64,000 nucleotides of DNA, taken from NCBI RefSeq assembly GCF_002159085.1, contig NZ_LZRU01000019.1:124001-188000 (forward strand). The letters are read 5' to 3'. The stretch comes from Thermobacillus sp. ZCTH02-B1. Its GTDB lineage: Bacteria > Bacillota > Bacilli > Paenibacillales > Paenibacillaceae. The position numbers and the translations under genes were made by a program. Positions 10,196 to 19,684 of this stretch are shown one piece after another. Each line of letters starts with the position of its first letter. Position 1 is the first letter of the stretch. Under the pieces are notes generated by a model. That model ran no database searches. It worked only from the letters and a program-made list of their open reading frames with translations, and had not been told where the DNA came from.

Positions 10196-11569
10196 ATGCT
10201 AATGACGAGCAGGCGTTATTTTCCCGCGCTTGCGGCTTATTTGCGGGCCGAATCTCCGGTTTCGCTCCAGTGCGCGGTCGAACTCGGCCGCACGCTGGCG
10301 GGCATGCGGCCGGAAGAGATCGTCGCGATGCATCACGAGGCCGTGCAGATGCTGGCGGCCAACGCGGAGCCGGAGGAAGCGCTGGACCTCTACGACCGGT
10401 CGTTTACGTTCCTGATCGAGATCATGGCGGCGTTCCGGGATCGCATGCCGGACTCCGGACCGACGTTGAACTGGTACGCGGAAATGAAGGAGAAGCTCAA
10501 CCGCTCGCAGCGGTCTTTCGTCGATATCAAGAACAAGTACGAAAGCGTGCTGCAGCACATGGACAGCGGCATCGCCCTGTTTGACGGCGAAGGCACGCTG
10601 TCTTTCGTCAATCTGCAGATGGCCAGGCTGCTGGACGTGCCGCGCAACGCGCTGGCGGGCTGCACGCTGCGGCATCTCCTTTTCCACCCGCGGCTGAAGA
10701 AGCCCGTCCGCCGGATGATCCTGCGGGTTCTCAAGGAAATGGCGCTGAAGCGATCGCGGTACTTCGAACTGCAGGACGCGCAGGGGCGTCATCTGCTCGT
10801 CACCGTCACGTACGGCGACCGGCTCGACGGCCATTATCTCGTCAGCGTGAAGGACGTGTCCGAGTTCAAGCAGATCGAGCAGACGGCCTACCAGAACGAC
10901 AAACTCGCCATGCTCGGCAAAATCGCCGCGTCCATCGCGCATGAAATCCGCAATCCCCTCACGTCGATCCGCGGATTCATTCAGCTCCTGCGGCCGCACC
11001 TCATGAAGCTCGGCAAGGAAGAGTATGCGCGCATCATCCTCGACGAGATCGACCGCGCGAACGATATCATTTACGAATTTCTCAACTCGAGCAAGCCGAC
11101 CGCGCCGATGGCGCAGATCGTCACGGTCGAGACGCTGCTGAAGGAAGTGATGCTGCTGTCGGAGAGCGAGGCGATCATGCGCGGATGCCAGATCAACCTC
11201 GAGGCGTACGACCCGCAGGCGAAGGTGTCGATCGATGTCAAGCAGATCAAGCAGGTGATGCTGAACATCGTGAAGAACGCGCTTGACGCGATCACCGAAC
11301 TCGGGGGAGAGAGGAACGGGCGCATCGACATCGTCGCGCGCAAGGAAGGATCATTCGTCGTGATTGCCGTCCGGGACAACGGCAAGGGCATGGATCAGGC
11401 GACGATGAGCCGGCTCTTCGATCCGTTCTTCACGACGAAGGAGCAGGGCACCGGGCTCGGCCTTTCGGTCAGCTATCGCATCATCCGCAACCACGGCGGA
11501 ATGATCCGCGTGAGCAGCCAGCCGGGCGAGGGGACGGAATTCAAGATCTATTTGCCATCGGCGGACTGA
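10196..11569 (+). CDS. Orphan sensor histidine kinase, RsbU_N-PAS-HisKA-HATPase
   Basis: A 457-residue soluble kinase with no membrane segment and no adjacent response regulator. Residues 1-85 (YFPALAAYLRAESP to IEIMAAFRD) resemble the N-terminal RsbT-binding domain of RsbU. A PAS domain follows (YESVLQHMDSGIALFDGEG). The HisKA dimerisation helix has the phospho-acceptor His near residue 249 (SIAHEIRNPLTSIRG). The HATPase domain carries NIVKNALDAI, DNGKGMD and GTGLGLSVSYRI. The last part resembles sporulation phosphorelay kinases of the KinA/KinE type, so Spo0F is a possible but unproven target. GGAGGAGG lies just before the ATG at 10196. Confidence 0.87.
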   Translation: MLMTSRRYFPALAAYLRAESPVSLQCAVELGRTLAGMRPEEIVAMHHEAVQMLAANAEPEEALDLYDRSFTFLIEIMAAFRDRMPDSGPTLNWYAEMKEKLNRSQRSFVDIKNKYESVLQHMDSGIALFDGEGTLSFVNLQMARLLDVPRNALAGCTLRHLLFHPRLKKPVRRMILRVLKEMALKRSRYFELQDAQGRHLLVTVTYGDRLDGHYLVSVKDVSEFKQIEQTAYQNDKLAMLGKIAASIAHEIRNPLTSIRGFIQLLRPHLMKLGKEEYARIILDEIDRANDIIYEFLNSSKPTAPMAQIVTVETLLKEVMLLSESEAIMRGCQINLEAYDPQAKVSIDVKQIKQVMLNIVKNALDAITELGGERNGRIDIVARKEGSFVVIAVRDNGKGMDQATMSRLFDPFFTTKEQGTGLGLSVSYRIIRNHGGMIRVSSQPGEGTEFKIYLPSAD

Positions 11570-11575
11570 GGCGGT

Positions 11576-11607
11576 AGAATCGGGTGTGACGCCCGATTCT
11601 TTTGTTT
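11576..11607 (+). terminator. Intrinsic terminator after the kinase gene
   Basis: AGAATCGGG (11576-11584) pairs with CCCGATTCT (11592-11600), then TTTTGTTT. Confidence 0.85.
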
Positions 11608-11665
11608 GCGGCCGTCGGCGGCCGAACGGGAACCGGGCGGAGCAACACGTCATGGAGGATGGACA

Positions 11666-13213
11666 TTGGTTACGGAACTTCATTATACGGGAGATCTGCT
11701 TGAAGCGCTCGAGAATGCCGCGGCGGCGGTCGTATTCGCGGGACCGGACGCCGCCGGAACGGGCGGTTCGGGGGCGTCCGCGCTGCCCGGCGCCTTGCCG
11801 GATGCGATCCGGCGGCTCGGCGAGGCCGGCCTGTTCAAGGGCGAGGCGGGCGGCGTCCAGACGATTCCGACGCTCGGCACGATGCAGGCGGGCTTTGTCG
11901 TGCTTGCGGGTATCGGCGACGGATCGCCCGATTCGCTGCGTCAGGCGGGGGCGGCCGCGGCGAAGGCGCTGAAGCAGATCAAGGCGGAACAGGCGTGCGC
12001 ATTGGTCGGTTCGGAGATCTTCGCCGGCGGCGGGGACGGCGCGGACGCGTCGGACGCGGTGCGGCGCAAGGCGCAGGCGTTGGCGGAGGGCTTCCTGCTC
12101 GGCGCCGCGACCCGCGAGCCGCAGCGCCGGGAGAAACCCGCCGAAACGAAGCTGCGCGTGACGTTCGCGCCGGACGGGCAGCCGGACGCGAAGGCGGAAG
12201 AGGCATTCCGGTCCGGGATGGACCGCGGGCGGATGTTCGGCGAGGCGGTCGCCTACGCCCGGAGGCTGACGAATCTGCCCGGGAACTTGCTGACGCCCGA
12301 GATGCTGGCGCTCGAAGCCGAAGCGCTGGCCCGGGAATTCGAGCTCGACATCGAGGTCATCGACGAATGGACCGCGACGGAGATGGAGATGGGCGGTCTG
12401 CTCGGCGTCGGTCAGGGCAGCGCCAATCCGCCGCGCATGATCGTCCTGCACTACGAGGGCGATCCGGATTCCAAGGAGAAGCTCGGCCTCATCGGCAAGG
12501 GCATCACGTTCGACACCGGCGGCATCTCGCTCAAGCGCGCCGATGGCATGGATGAGATGATCTCCGACATGGCCGGCGCGGCGGCGGTGCTCGGCGCGAT
12601 GCGGGTGATCGGCGAGGCGAAGCCGAAGATCAACGTCGTCGCCGTCATTCCGGCCGCCGAGAACATGCCGTCCGGACAGGCGCTGAAGCCCGGCGACGTG
12701 CTGAAGACGATGAGCGGGCGGATGGTCGAGGTCGTCAACACCGATGCCGAAGGCCGGCTCGTGCTGGCCGACGGGCTGACGACCGCGATCCGGCGCGGCG
12801 CGACGCGGCTCATCGACGTCGCGACGCTGACCGGCGCCGTGATGGTCGCGCTCGGGGACGTCGCGACCGGCGCGGTGACGAACGACGAGGCGTTCCTCGC
12901 CGAACTGGTCGAGGCGAGCCGCGCGACGGGCGAGCGGATCTGGCAATTGCCATCCTGGCCGGAGTACCGCAAGCTGCTCGAGAGCGACGCCGCCGACCTG
13001 AAGAACAGCGGCGGACGCCACGCCGGCACGATCACGGGCGGGCTGTTCATCGGCGAGTTCGCCGAGGGGCTGCCGTGGATCCATCTGGACATCGGCGGCA
13101 CCGCCTGGCTGTTCAAGGAACGGGGCTGGGAGCCGAAGGGCGCGACCGGCGTCATGACGCGGACGCTGGCCGAATACGCGCTGCGTCTCGCCGAGCGGCG
13201 GACGAAGGCGTGA
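11666..13213 (+). CDS. pepA: Leucyl aminopeptidase, M17 family
   Basis: A 515-residue cytosolic two-metal aminopeptidase that removes N-terminal residues from peptides. The C-terminal catalytic domain has GKGITFDTGGISLKRADGMD near residue 277 (metal ligand and catalytic Lys), DMAGAAAVLGAM, and the M17 signature NTDAEGRLVLADGL near 358. The N-terminal macro-like domain is poorly conserved, as usual. A TTG at 11666 is chosen as start because GGAGGAT is well spaced before it. The frame is open further upstream but runs into the kinase terminator. The gene stands alone between two terminators. Confidence 0.92.
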   Translation: MVTELHYTGDLLEALENAAAAVVFAGPDAAGTGGSGASALPGALPDAIRRLGEAGLFKGEAGGVQTIPTLGTMQAGFVVLAGIGDGSPDSLRQAGAAAAKALKQIKAEQACALVGSEIFAGGGDGADASDAVRRKAQALAEGFLLGAATREPQRREKPAETKLRVTFAPDGQPDAKAEEAFRSGMDRGRMFGEAVAYARRLTNLPGNLLTPEMLALEAEALAREFELDIEVIDEWTATEMEMGGLLGVGQGSANPPRMIVLHYEGDPDSKEKLGLIGKGITFDTGGISLKRADGMDEMISDMAGAAAVLGAMRVIGEAKPKINVVAVIPAAENMPSGQALKPGDVLKTMSGRMVEVVNTDAEGRLVLADGLTTAIRRGATRLIDVATLTGAVMVALGDVATGAVTNDEAFLAELVEASRATGERIWQLPSWPEYRKLLESDAADLKNSGGRHAGTITGGLFIGEFAEGLPWIHLDIGGTAWLFKERGWEPKGATGVMTRTLAEYALRLAERRTKA

Positions 13214-13277
13214 CGGTCAGGTGGATGGATGGCCCCCGCATCATCCCCGAATCGTCTTCGGCGGGCATCCGGTTTCG

Positions 13278-13310
13278 GGCGGGCATCGAGCGGATGCCCG
13301 CCGTTTTTTT
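13278..13310 (+). terminator. Terminator after pepA
   Basis: GGCGGGCATC (13278-13287) pairs with GATGCCCGCC (13293-13302), followed by GTTTTTTT. A second copy of GCGGGCATC at 13261 could pair instead. Confidence 0.9.
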
Positions 13311-13775
13311 GCGGCTGCCCCATTCGCCGACAGCACGGAACGGCCGTGGTTGCGGCGTGGACACCGCGTTGCAAAGACCCGCATCCCGGCGATGACTCTT
13401 GCACCCCCGCGAAGCCGGCCGTCACGCGGGCGCCGCGCCACATCGTCGGCCGCCGGGATCCACGCGGTGGCCTGCCGCGATGCGCCCGGCGGATCACGGG
13501 AGGTTCCGTCCGTTTCGGGTTTCCAACCTCAGGAAAACGTTATATTATTGAAGTATGACCAGCGGCCGGTCCACGTATCGGGCGCCCATCCGGCGCGGGA
13601 TCGCAGATGCTGCATGAAGGGCGGATCGCGCCACATGGATGACCCGGCATTTGCGGCACGGTTCGATCTGCCGGCGGCATCCCGACCGGTCGGGTCGGAA
13701 GAACGCGCGTTTTCGCGACGACCGCCGGTGTCTGCTGCATGATGCCGTCAGGATATCGATCGGGGAGGAGCAGCC
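13311..13775. other. Intergenic region upstream of the GH3 gene
   Basis: No supported gene lies here. A TATATT at about 13541 within an AT-rich patch (AAAACGTTATATTATTGAAG) may be the -10 region for the glucosidase, but I cannot assign a confident -35 box. Confidence 0.4.
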
Positions 13776-16577
13776 ATGAGCGAGAAGACGTATGGCATTC
13801 CGCTTCCGGGATTTGCCGAATTCTGCAGGAAAGTCGCGGCGGACGGAGCGGTGCTGCTGAAGAACGACGGGAAGGTGCTGCCGCTCGGGCCGGGCGATCA
13901 TGTCGCGGTCTTCGGCCGCTGCCAGATCAACTATTACCGCAGCGGCACCGGCTCGGGAGGCAGCGTCAACGTGCCGTACACGACGAATCTGCTGGACGGC
14001 CTCCGGAGCAAGAAGCACATCGCCGTCAACGAGACGCTCGCGTCCGTCTACGCGAAATGGATCGAAGAGCATCCGTTCGACGACGGCGGCGGAGGCTGGG
14101 CGGCCGAACCGTGGCACCAGAAGGAAATGCCGCTGACGGACGAGCTGGTCCGGGCCGCGCGGGCCGTGTCGAACAAGGCGGTCGTCGTCATCGGCCGGAC
14201 CGCGGGTGAGGACAAGGACAATGCGAACGCGCCGGGCAGCTGGCTCTTGACCGACGAGGAGCTGGCGATGCTGGAGCGGGTGACGGCGCATTTCGAGCAG
14301 ACGATCGTCGTGCTCAACGTCTCGAACATCATCGACATGAGCTGGCTGGAGAACCCGCGCTTCCGGCATCCGATTCCGTGCGTCATCTATGCGTGGCACG
14401 GGGGCATGGAGGGCGGCGACGCGATCGCCGACGTGCTGGCCGGCGACGCGGTACCGGGCGGCAAGCTGACCGACACGATCGCCCGGTCGATCGACGACTA
14501 TCCGTCGACGCGCAATTACGGCGGCGAGTTCCGGAATGTCTACGAGGAAGACATTTACGTCGGATATCGCTACTTCGAGACGTTCTGCCCGGAGAAGGTG
14601 CTGTTCCCGTTCGGCTACGGCTTGTCCTACACGACGTTCCGCATCGAGCCCGGAGAGGCGAAGGAGATCGACCGGGACGGGGAAAAATGGATCGCCCTGA
14701 CCGTCACCGTCACCAACACCGGCACCGAATACGCGGGGCGGGAGGTCGTGCAGCTCTATTTCGAGGCGCCGCAGGGCCGGCTCGGGCGGCCGGCGAGGGA
14801 GCTCGCCGCGTTCGCGAAGACCCGCACCCTCAAGCCGGGCGAATCGGAGCGGCTCGAGCTCGCGTTCCCGGTGCGCCGGATGGCCGCTTACGACGACGGC
14901 GGCGTGACGGGTCACCGCTCCGCGTATGTGTTGGAAGCGGGTACATACATGCTCCATGTCGGGCCGAACGTTCGGGATTTGAAGCCCGTCCGCTTCGAGA
15001 GCGGGGAGGGCTATGTCGTGCCCGATCTCGTCGTTGTGGAGCAGCTCGAGGAGGCGCTGGCGCCGACCGTTCCGTTCCGGCGGATGAAGCCGGGCCGGCG
15101 CAGGGCGGACGGCACGTACGAGCTCGTGTATGAAGATGTGCCGCTGCGGCGCGCATCGATCGCCGACCGGATTCGCGAGCGGCTGCCCGAGCCGATTCCG
15201 TACACCGGCGACCGGGGCATCACGCTGCGGGATGTCGAGGCGGGCAGGGCGACCCTGGAGGCATTTGTCGCGCAGCTTACCGACGAGGATATGGCCGTCC
15301 TTGTCCGCGGAGAAGGGATGTCGAATCCGCTCGTCACGCCGGGCACGGCGTCCGCCTTCGGCGGCATGAGCGACCGGCTGTTCTCGAAATTCGGCGTGCC
15401 GATCGGCTGCACGGCCGACGGTCCCTCGGGCATCCGGATGGACAGCGGGCACCAGGCGACGCTGATGCCGAGCGGGACGCTCCTGGCCGCGACCTGGGAC
15501 GTCGACCTTGTCGAGGAGCTGTACGTGCTCGAGGGCCGGGAACTGCTCAGCAATGAGATCGACGTGCTGCTCGGTCCCGGCATGAATCTGCGGCGCAATC
15601 CGCTGAACGGCCGGAATTTCGAGTATTTCTCGGAGGACCCGCTCGTGACGGGGATGATCGGCGCGGCCTGCGTCCGGGGCATCAGGAGGGGCGGTTCGAA
15701 CGCGACGCTGAAGCATTTCGCCTGCAACAACCAGGAGAAGCACCGGACGCAGGTCGACGCGGTCGTCTCGGAGCGGGCGCTGCGCGAGCTGTATCTGCGC
15801 GGCTTCGAGATCGCGGTCAAGCTGGGCGGCGCGAACGCCGTCATGACGGCCTACAACCCGGTCAACGGCGTCTGGTCGGCGTCGAACTACGATCTGAACA
15901 CGACGATTCTGCGCGGCGAATGGGGCTTTGAGGGCATCGTCATGACCGACTGGTGGGCGAGCATGAACGATCCCGTGGAAGGCGGCGAATCGAGCCGGGA
16001 GAACACGGCGGCGATGATCCGCGCGCAGAACGATCTGTACATGGTCGTGCCGAACTACGGCGCGGAGACGAACGCGATGGGTGACAACACGCTGGAGGCG
16101 CTGGCGTCCGGCAAGCTGACGCGCGGCGAGCTCCAGCGCAGCGCGATGAACATTCTGCGCTTCCTGATGCGGGCGCCGGTGTTCCGGCGCGGGCAGCGCC
16201 CCGAGCAGACGTTCGAGGCCCGGCCCGCCGACCCGTCGCGGGCGCCTTCGCCGGCGTCGGTGCAGTCCGCCGACGATACGGGACAGGTCAAACTGCCCGC
16301 GGAAGGGCCGGCCTGGTTCTCGATCTCGCGGACCGGCGTGTATCGGATTCTGGCGCACGTCATGTCGCCCGAGCATTTCGTCGCCCAAAGCGCCTGCAAC
16401 CTGTATCTCAACGGCGATCTCACGGCGACGGTGCAATCGAACGGCACCCTGGGCAGATGGATGACGCGGAAGCTCGTCAAGGTCCGGCTGGAGGCCGGGG
16501 TGTATGAAGTGCGGATCGAGCCGGTCAAGGCGGGCCTCCAGGTCGACTGGATCGCGTTCAAGCCGATCGAGATGTGA
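13776..16577 (+). CDS. GH3 beta-glucosidase with reversed domain order
   Basis: A 933-residue glycoside hydrolase of family 3. No signal peptide is present, so it probably acts inside the cell on imported oligosaccharides. The order is inverted: the usual C-terminal GH3 domain comes first (DGAVLLKNDGKVLPLG, residues 25-40), then a fibronectin-III-like domain (about 290-390, ending near RRMAAYDDGG), then the TIM-barrel domain (about 500-800). The barrel has KHFACNNQEKHR and the nucleophile aspartate in GIVMTDWWAS (about residue 725). Inverted order is known in Ruminococcus and Butyrivibrio enzymes. A further C-terminal module (about 835-933, SISRTGVYRILAHV) looks like a CBM6-type beta-sandwich. 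GGGGAGGAG precedes the ATG. Confidence 0.9.
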   Translation: MSEKTYGIPLPGFAEFCRKVAADGAVLLKNDGKVLPLGPGDHVAVFGRCQINYYRSGTGSGGSVNVPYTTNLLDGLRSKKHIAVNETLASVYAKWIEEHPFDDGGGGWAAEPWHQKEMPLTDELVRAARAVSNKAVVVIGRTAGEDKDNANAPGSWLLTDEELAMLERVTAHFEQTIVVLNVSNIIDMSWLENPRFRHPIPCVIYAWHGGMEGGDAIADVLAGDAVPGGKLTDTIARSIDDYPSTRNYGGEFRNVYEEDIYVGYRYFETFCPEKVLFPFGYGLSYTTFRIEPGEAKEIDRDGEKWIALTVTVTNTGTEYAGREVVQLYFEAPQGRLGRPARELAAFAKTRTLKPGESERLELAFPVRRMAAYDDGGVTGHRSAYVLEAGTYMLHVGPNVRDLKPVRFESGEGYVVPDLVVVEQLEEALAPTVPFRRMKPGRRRADGTYELVYEDVPLRRASIADRIRERLPEPIPYTGDRGITLRDVEAGRATLEAFVAQLTDEDMAVLVRGEGMSNPLVTPGTASAFGGMSDRLFSKFGVPIGCTADGPSGIRMDSGHQATLMPSGTLLAATWDVDLVEELYVLEGRELLSNEIDVLLGPGMNLRRNPLNGRNFEYFSEDPLVTGMIGAACVRGIRRGGSNATLKHFACNNQEKHRTQVDAVVSERALRELYLRGFEIAVKLGGANAVMTAYNPVNGVWSASNYDLNTTILRGEWGFEGIVMTDWWASMNDPVEGGESSRENTAAMIRAQNDLYMVVPNYGAETNAMGDNTLEALASGKLTRGELQRSAMNILRFLMRAPVFRRGQRPEQTFEARPADPSRAPSPASVQSADDTGQVKLPAEGPAWFSISRTGVYRILAHVMSPEHFVAQSACNLYLNGDLTATVQSNGTLGRWMTRKLVKVRLEAGVYEVRIEPVKAGLQVDWIAFKPIEM

Positions 16578-16583
16578 ATGCAG

Positions 16584-16639
16584 CAGACGGAAGGGGCCGT
16601 CCGGAAGCCGTTCCGGCTTTCGGACGGCCCCGTCTGTTT
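16584..16639 (+). terminator. Long terminator after the GH3 gene
   Basis: CAGAC/GTCTG closes a stem built on GGGGCCGTCCG (16593-16603) and CGGACGGCCCC (16621-16631), with GAAGCC/GGCTTT above it. TTT follows. It is one of the longest hairpins in the window. Confidence 0.85.
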
Positions 16640-16833
16640 CCCGGCCATCGGACCGGATACGGGGCTTGCGGTTATCGGACCGGATGCGGATCTTGCGGTT
16701 GCCAAGCGCCGGCGCCCGGGAGACGGATCGGAAGACCGGGACCGGTGCCGGTTTTCTCAAACGGGCGGGGGTGGATGCCGATAAAGTGGCAAGGGATTTT
16801 TTTGCAATAAATCAGGAAAAAAGGAGTGGAGCG

Positions 16834-17994
16834 ATGTTGAAGCGATCGGACAAGGGATGGCGCATTCGGATCATGGCGGCGATCGCGGGATTGTCGCTGC
16901 TGGCCGCGCCGGCGGCGCCCGTCAACGCCGGGCCGAAGTCGTTCGCGTATCTGGATGACGGCAGGACGTACGTTCCGCTCCGGCTGCTCGGCGAGTACGC
17001 CGGCGCGTCGGTCTCGTGGCATCCGGAGGAGCAGCGGGTCGTCCTGCGCAAGGACGGAGGCGAGATCGTGCTCCATGTCGGCCGCACCGAGGCGGTCGTC
17101 GACGGCAGGGCGGTGCCGCTCGACGCGCCGCCGTTCGTGCGGGACGGCGTGACCTACGTGCCGCTCCGGTTCGCGGGCCGGGCGCTGGGACTCGAGATCG
17201 AGTGGCGGCAGGATGCGGGCGCGGTGCGCGCCGTGCGCGGGGACGGAGAAATGCGTCTGCCGGCCGTTCCGGTCGGCTCGATCCGGAAGGACGCCCCGCC
17301 GGTCGTCCACGAGACGCGCGAGTTCCAAGTGGACGGCAGGCGCGTCAAGGCGCAGATGATCACGATCTCGCTCATGGATCCGCGCGTCGAACTTGACGTC
17401 GTGGTGGCGAAGGATGAGGTCGGCCGGACGGAGGAATTGGGCGCGATGGCGGAGCGCCACGGCGCGGCGGTCGCGATCAACGGGGCGTTCTTTGACGCCT
17501 ATACCGAATCGGATTACAAGAAGCCGTACGGGTGGCTGCTCAACGACGGCGAAGTGCTGAGCCGCGGGGATACGTTCCGCCGCGCCACCTTCATCTATGA
17601 CCGCAACCATCTGGCCGAAATTGCGGAAGGTCTCGACATGCCGGATCTCATCAGGGCCGGGGGCATCGACGGCGCGGTGCAGGCGGGGCCGCGCCTCGTG
17701 CGGAACGGCCGGGTGGACCTGGACGTCGAGGGGGAAGGATTCACGGATCCGAAGATTCTGTCGATGAGCGGCGCGCGCAGCGCCCTCGGCATCACGCGCG
17801 ACCACCGGCTGATCCTCGTCACGGTTCCGGCCGCGACGATTCCGGAGCTCGCGGAGATCATGCTGCAGGCGGGCGCCTGGCAGGCGATGAACCTCGACGG
17901 CGGCGCATCGAGCGGCCTGTATTACAACGGCCGATATTTGACCAAACCGGGACGGCTGCTCAGCAACGCGCTCATCGTGAAGCTGGAGCCGTGA
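16834..17994 (+). CDS. Secreted phosphodiester glycosidase with copper-amine-oxidase stalk domain
   Basis: A 386-residue exported protein. The N-terminus has a basic start and hydrophobic core (MAAIAGLSLLAAPAAPVNAG), a likely Sec signal cut near residue 32. Residues about 35-125 are the beta-rich 'copper amine oxidase N-terminal' stalk domain common in Paenibacillaceae surface proteins (TYVPLRLLGEYAGASVSWHP, then YVPLRFAGRALG). Residues about 150-386 are a NAGPA/phosphodiester glycosidase domain with AVAINGAFFD and the terminal MNLDGGASSGLYYNG motif. It may trim sugar phosphodiesters on wall polymers, by family inference. The start at 16834 follows AAAAGGAGTGGAG. Confidence 0.85.
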   Translation: MLKRSDKGWRIRIMAAIAGLSLLAAPAAPVNAGPKSFAYLDDGRTYVPLRLLGEYAGASVSWHPEEQRVVLRKDGGEIVLHVGRTEAVVDGRAVPLDAPPFVRDGVTYVPLRFAGRALGLEIEWRQDAGAVRAVRGDGEMRLPAVPVGSIRKDAPPVVHETREFQVDGRRVKAQMITISLMDPRVELDVVVAKDEVGRTEELGAMAERHGAAVAINGAFFDAYTESDYKKPYGWLLNDGEVLSRGDTFRRATFIYDRNHLAEIAEGLDMPDLIRAGGIDGAVQAGPRLVRNGRVDLDVEGEGFTDPKILSMSGARSALGITRDHRLILVTVPAATIPELAEIMLQAGAWQAMNLDGGASSGLYYNGRYLTKPGRLLSNALIVKLEP

Positions 17995-18106
17995 GCGGCG
18001 GCACGGGCTTTCGGACGGAGCGGGGCCGGCGTCCACGGCATCCTGGACCGGGCGGGGTTTCGCCGGCTGCCGGCTCCGCGCATCCTGGCCGGCGCCGGCC
18101 CGGCAT

Positions 18107-18850
18107 TCAGGCGCGGTCCCGCATGGCGTATCCCGGCTCCGGGACGAACGGGCGGAACCCTGCCATGCCCTCCGGAGCGAACGCGATCGGCCGGCCGCCG
18201 GCCGCCAGCAGCACGTTCCCGTAGCCCCGGCCGGGCGACGCCGGCAGGAAGAAGGCGGCGGTGTGCCGGAACGCCAGGGCCAGCGCCGCGTGGACGGATG
18301 CGATCCGGCGGTCGCCGCGCGCGCGGCCGGTCAGGTTGAGAATCAGAAGACCCGGGCCGCGCATCCTGGCCGCGGCCGCCTCGAAGCATTCGAGCGTCGT
18401 CAGGTGGACGGGCGTGCCGTCCTTCGTGAACGCGTCGATCAGGACGGCGTCGAGCGAAGCCGGCGGCTCGGCTTCCAGCAGCGCGCGGCCGTCGCCGATC
18501 GCGATGTTGTCCCACGGGTAGCCGAAATATTCCCTGCTGATCGCGGCGACCCGCCCGTCGATCTCGGCGACGGTGAACGTCCGTGCGGGGTATTGCGACG
18601 GGATCGTGCCGATCCCGTGGCCGATCATGAACGCCCGCTCGAAGCCCGGCGCGTTCCGCCCGAGCAGGTGGAGGATCGCCCGGGGGTATTCGAGCACGAC
18701 GCGGCCGGGATCTTTCAGGTCGATCGCCCCCTGCACCGCCCCGTCGGCGAATTGGAGGCACCGGAACCGTCCCGTCATGCCGAACAGCGCGCCGGTCTCA
18801 TAGACGGTGATGTCGTTCCAGGGCGTCTTCTCGCGTGCGATCACGTGCAT
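18107..18850 (-). CDS. Spermidine-synthase-like methyltransferase-fold protein
   Basis: A 247-residue protein with the Rossmann fold of the SpeE family. The N-terminal beta hairpin (DITVYETGALFGMTGRFRCL) and ALEYP-like segment VVLEYPRAILHLLGRN match the family. The nucleotide site reads MIGHGIGTIPSQY instead of the GGGDG of true aminopropyltransferases, followed by VAEIDGRVAAISREYF and IGDGRALLE. The DxxDP segment is replaced by VLIDAFTKDGTP. A real spermidine synthase activity is therefore doubtful. The gene starts 7 bases after the glutathione peroxidase stop and probably shares its transcript. Confidence 0.75.
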   Translation of the reverse strand: MHVIAREKTPWNDITVYETGALFGMTGRFRCLQFADGAVQGAIDLKDPGRVVLEYPRAILHLLGRNAPGFERAFMIGHGIGTIPSQYPARTFTVAEIDGRVAAISREYFGYPWDNIAIGDGRALLEAEPPASLDAVLIDAFTKDGTPVHLTTLECFEAAAARMRGPGLLILNLTGRARGDRRIASVHAALALAFRHTAAFFLPASPGRGYGNVLLAAGGRPIAFAPEGMAGFRPFVPEPGYAMRDRA

Positions 18851-18857
18851 GCGGCGA

Positions 18858-19337
18858 TCACAGCAGCCCGAGGATGTCCGCCTCGATTTTCTCCGGCTTC
18901 ACCGCCGGTCCGAACCGTTTGACGACGCGGCCTTCGCGGTCGACGAGGAACTTCGTGAAATTCCATTTGATGCTTCCCGAGCCGAGCAGGCCGGGCTTGC
19001 GGCTGATGAGGTACCGGTACAGCGGATGCCGGTTCGGGCCGTTCACGTCGATCTTGGCGAACATCGGAAACGTGACGCCGTAGCGGAGCGAGCAGAACGA
19101 CGCGATCTCGGCCTCGCTCCCCGGCTCCTGACCGGCGAACTGGTTGCAAGGGAAGCCGAGCACGACCAGTCCCCGGTCCCGGTATTTTCGGTACAGCGCT
19201 TCCAATCCGGCGTATTGCGGCGTGAATCCGCACCTGCTGGCGGTGTTGACGATGAGCATCACCTTGCCCTTGAATGCCGACAGGGTGATGCGGCGGCCGT
19301 CAATCGTCACGACCTCGATGTCGTAGATGTCCGACAT
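18858..19337 (-). CDS. gpx: Glutathione peroxidase (cysteine type)
   Basis: A 159-residue thiol peroxidase that reduces hydroperoxides, in Bacillota probably with thioredoxin-like donors. The catalytic set is intact: Cys36 in [12 protein letters not shown], Gln70 in [10 protein letters not shown], and Trp125-Asn126 in [10 protein letters not shown]. It contains cysteine, not selenocysteine. A GGAAAGGTG ribosome site precedes the ATG, and a good minus-strand promoter lies about 35-65 bases upstream. It is the first gene of a two-gene transcript with the SpeE-like protein. Confidence 0.93.
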   Translation of the reverse strand: MSDIYDIEVVTIDGRRITLSAFKGKVMLIVNTASRCGFTPQYAGLEALYRKYRDRGLVVLGFPCNQFAGQEPGSEAEIASFCSLRYGVTFPMFAKIDVNGPNRHPLYRYLISRKPGLLGSGSIKWNFTKFLVDREGRVVKRFGPAVKPEKIEADILGLL

Positions 19338-19371
19338 GCGTCACCTTTCCTTCCGGCTGGATTTGGCTATG

Positions 19372-19400
19372 ATTGTAGCCGTGGGAAGACGGGCCGTCAA
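19372..19400 (-). promoter_or_regulatory. Sigma-A promoter of gpx
   Basis: On the minus strand TTGACG (19400-19395) and TACAAT (19377-19372) are separated by exactly 17 bases. Confidence 0.75.
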
Positions 19401-19684
19401 CGGATCACCTCCGCCGCGCGCCGACGGGAATCCCGGGCAGCCAGGACGCTCCCGGCGGCGCCGCTGTTTTCCGGTTTGGCGGCCGCGGTTTTCATGCCGG
19501 GGAGGCGGGCGCCGCACGGGCTGTGCGGAACGCGGACGACGGATGCCGGCGGGACCGGACAAGCGGGTAACGCAGGAGGCGGCGGAAAAACGATCCGGGA
19601 GCGCGGATCATGCGGGAGCGTCCACGGGCGTATCATTTTTTGCGGACGGGTTCGCGGACGGCATCTTTTTTTTTGAAAAAAGTT

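Noticed and set aside
13221..13742. Plus-strand frame of 173 codons before the GH3 gene
   Set aside because: It runs through the pepA terminator and has no ribosome site or recognisable sequence.
13545..16760. Minus-strand open frame of 1071 codons
   Set aside because: It is the exact antisense of the GH3 gene. At this GC content, antisense frames opposite real genes stay open, and the translation is Arg/His/Asp-rich with no family match.
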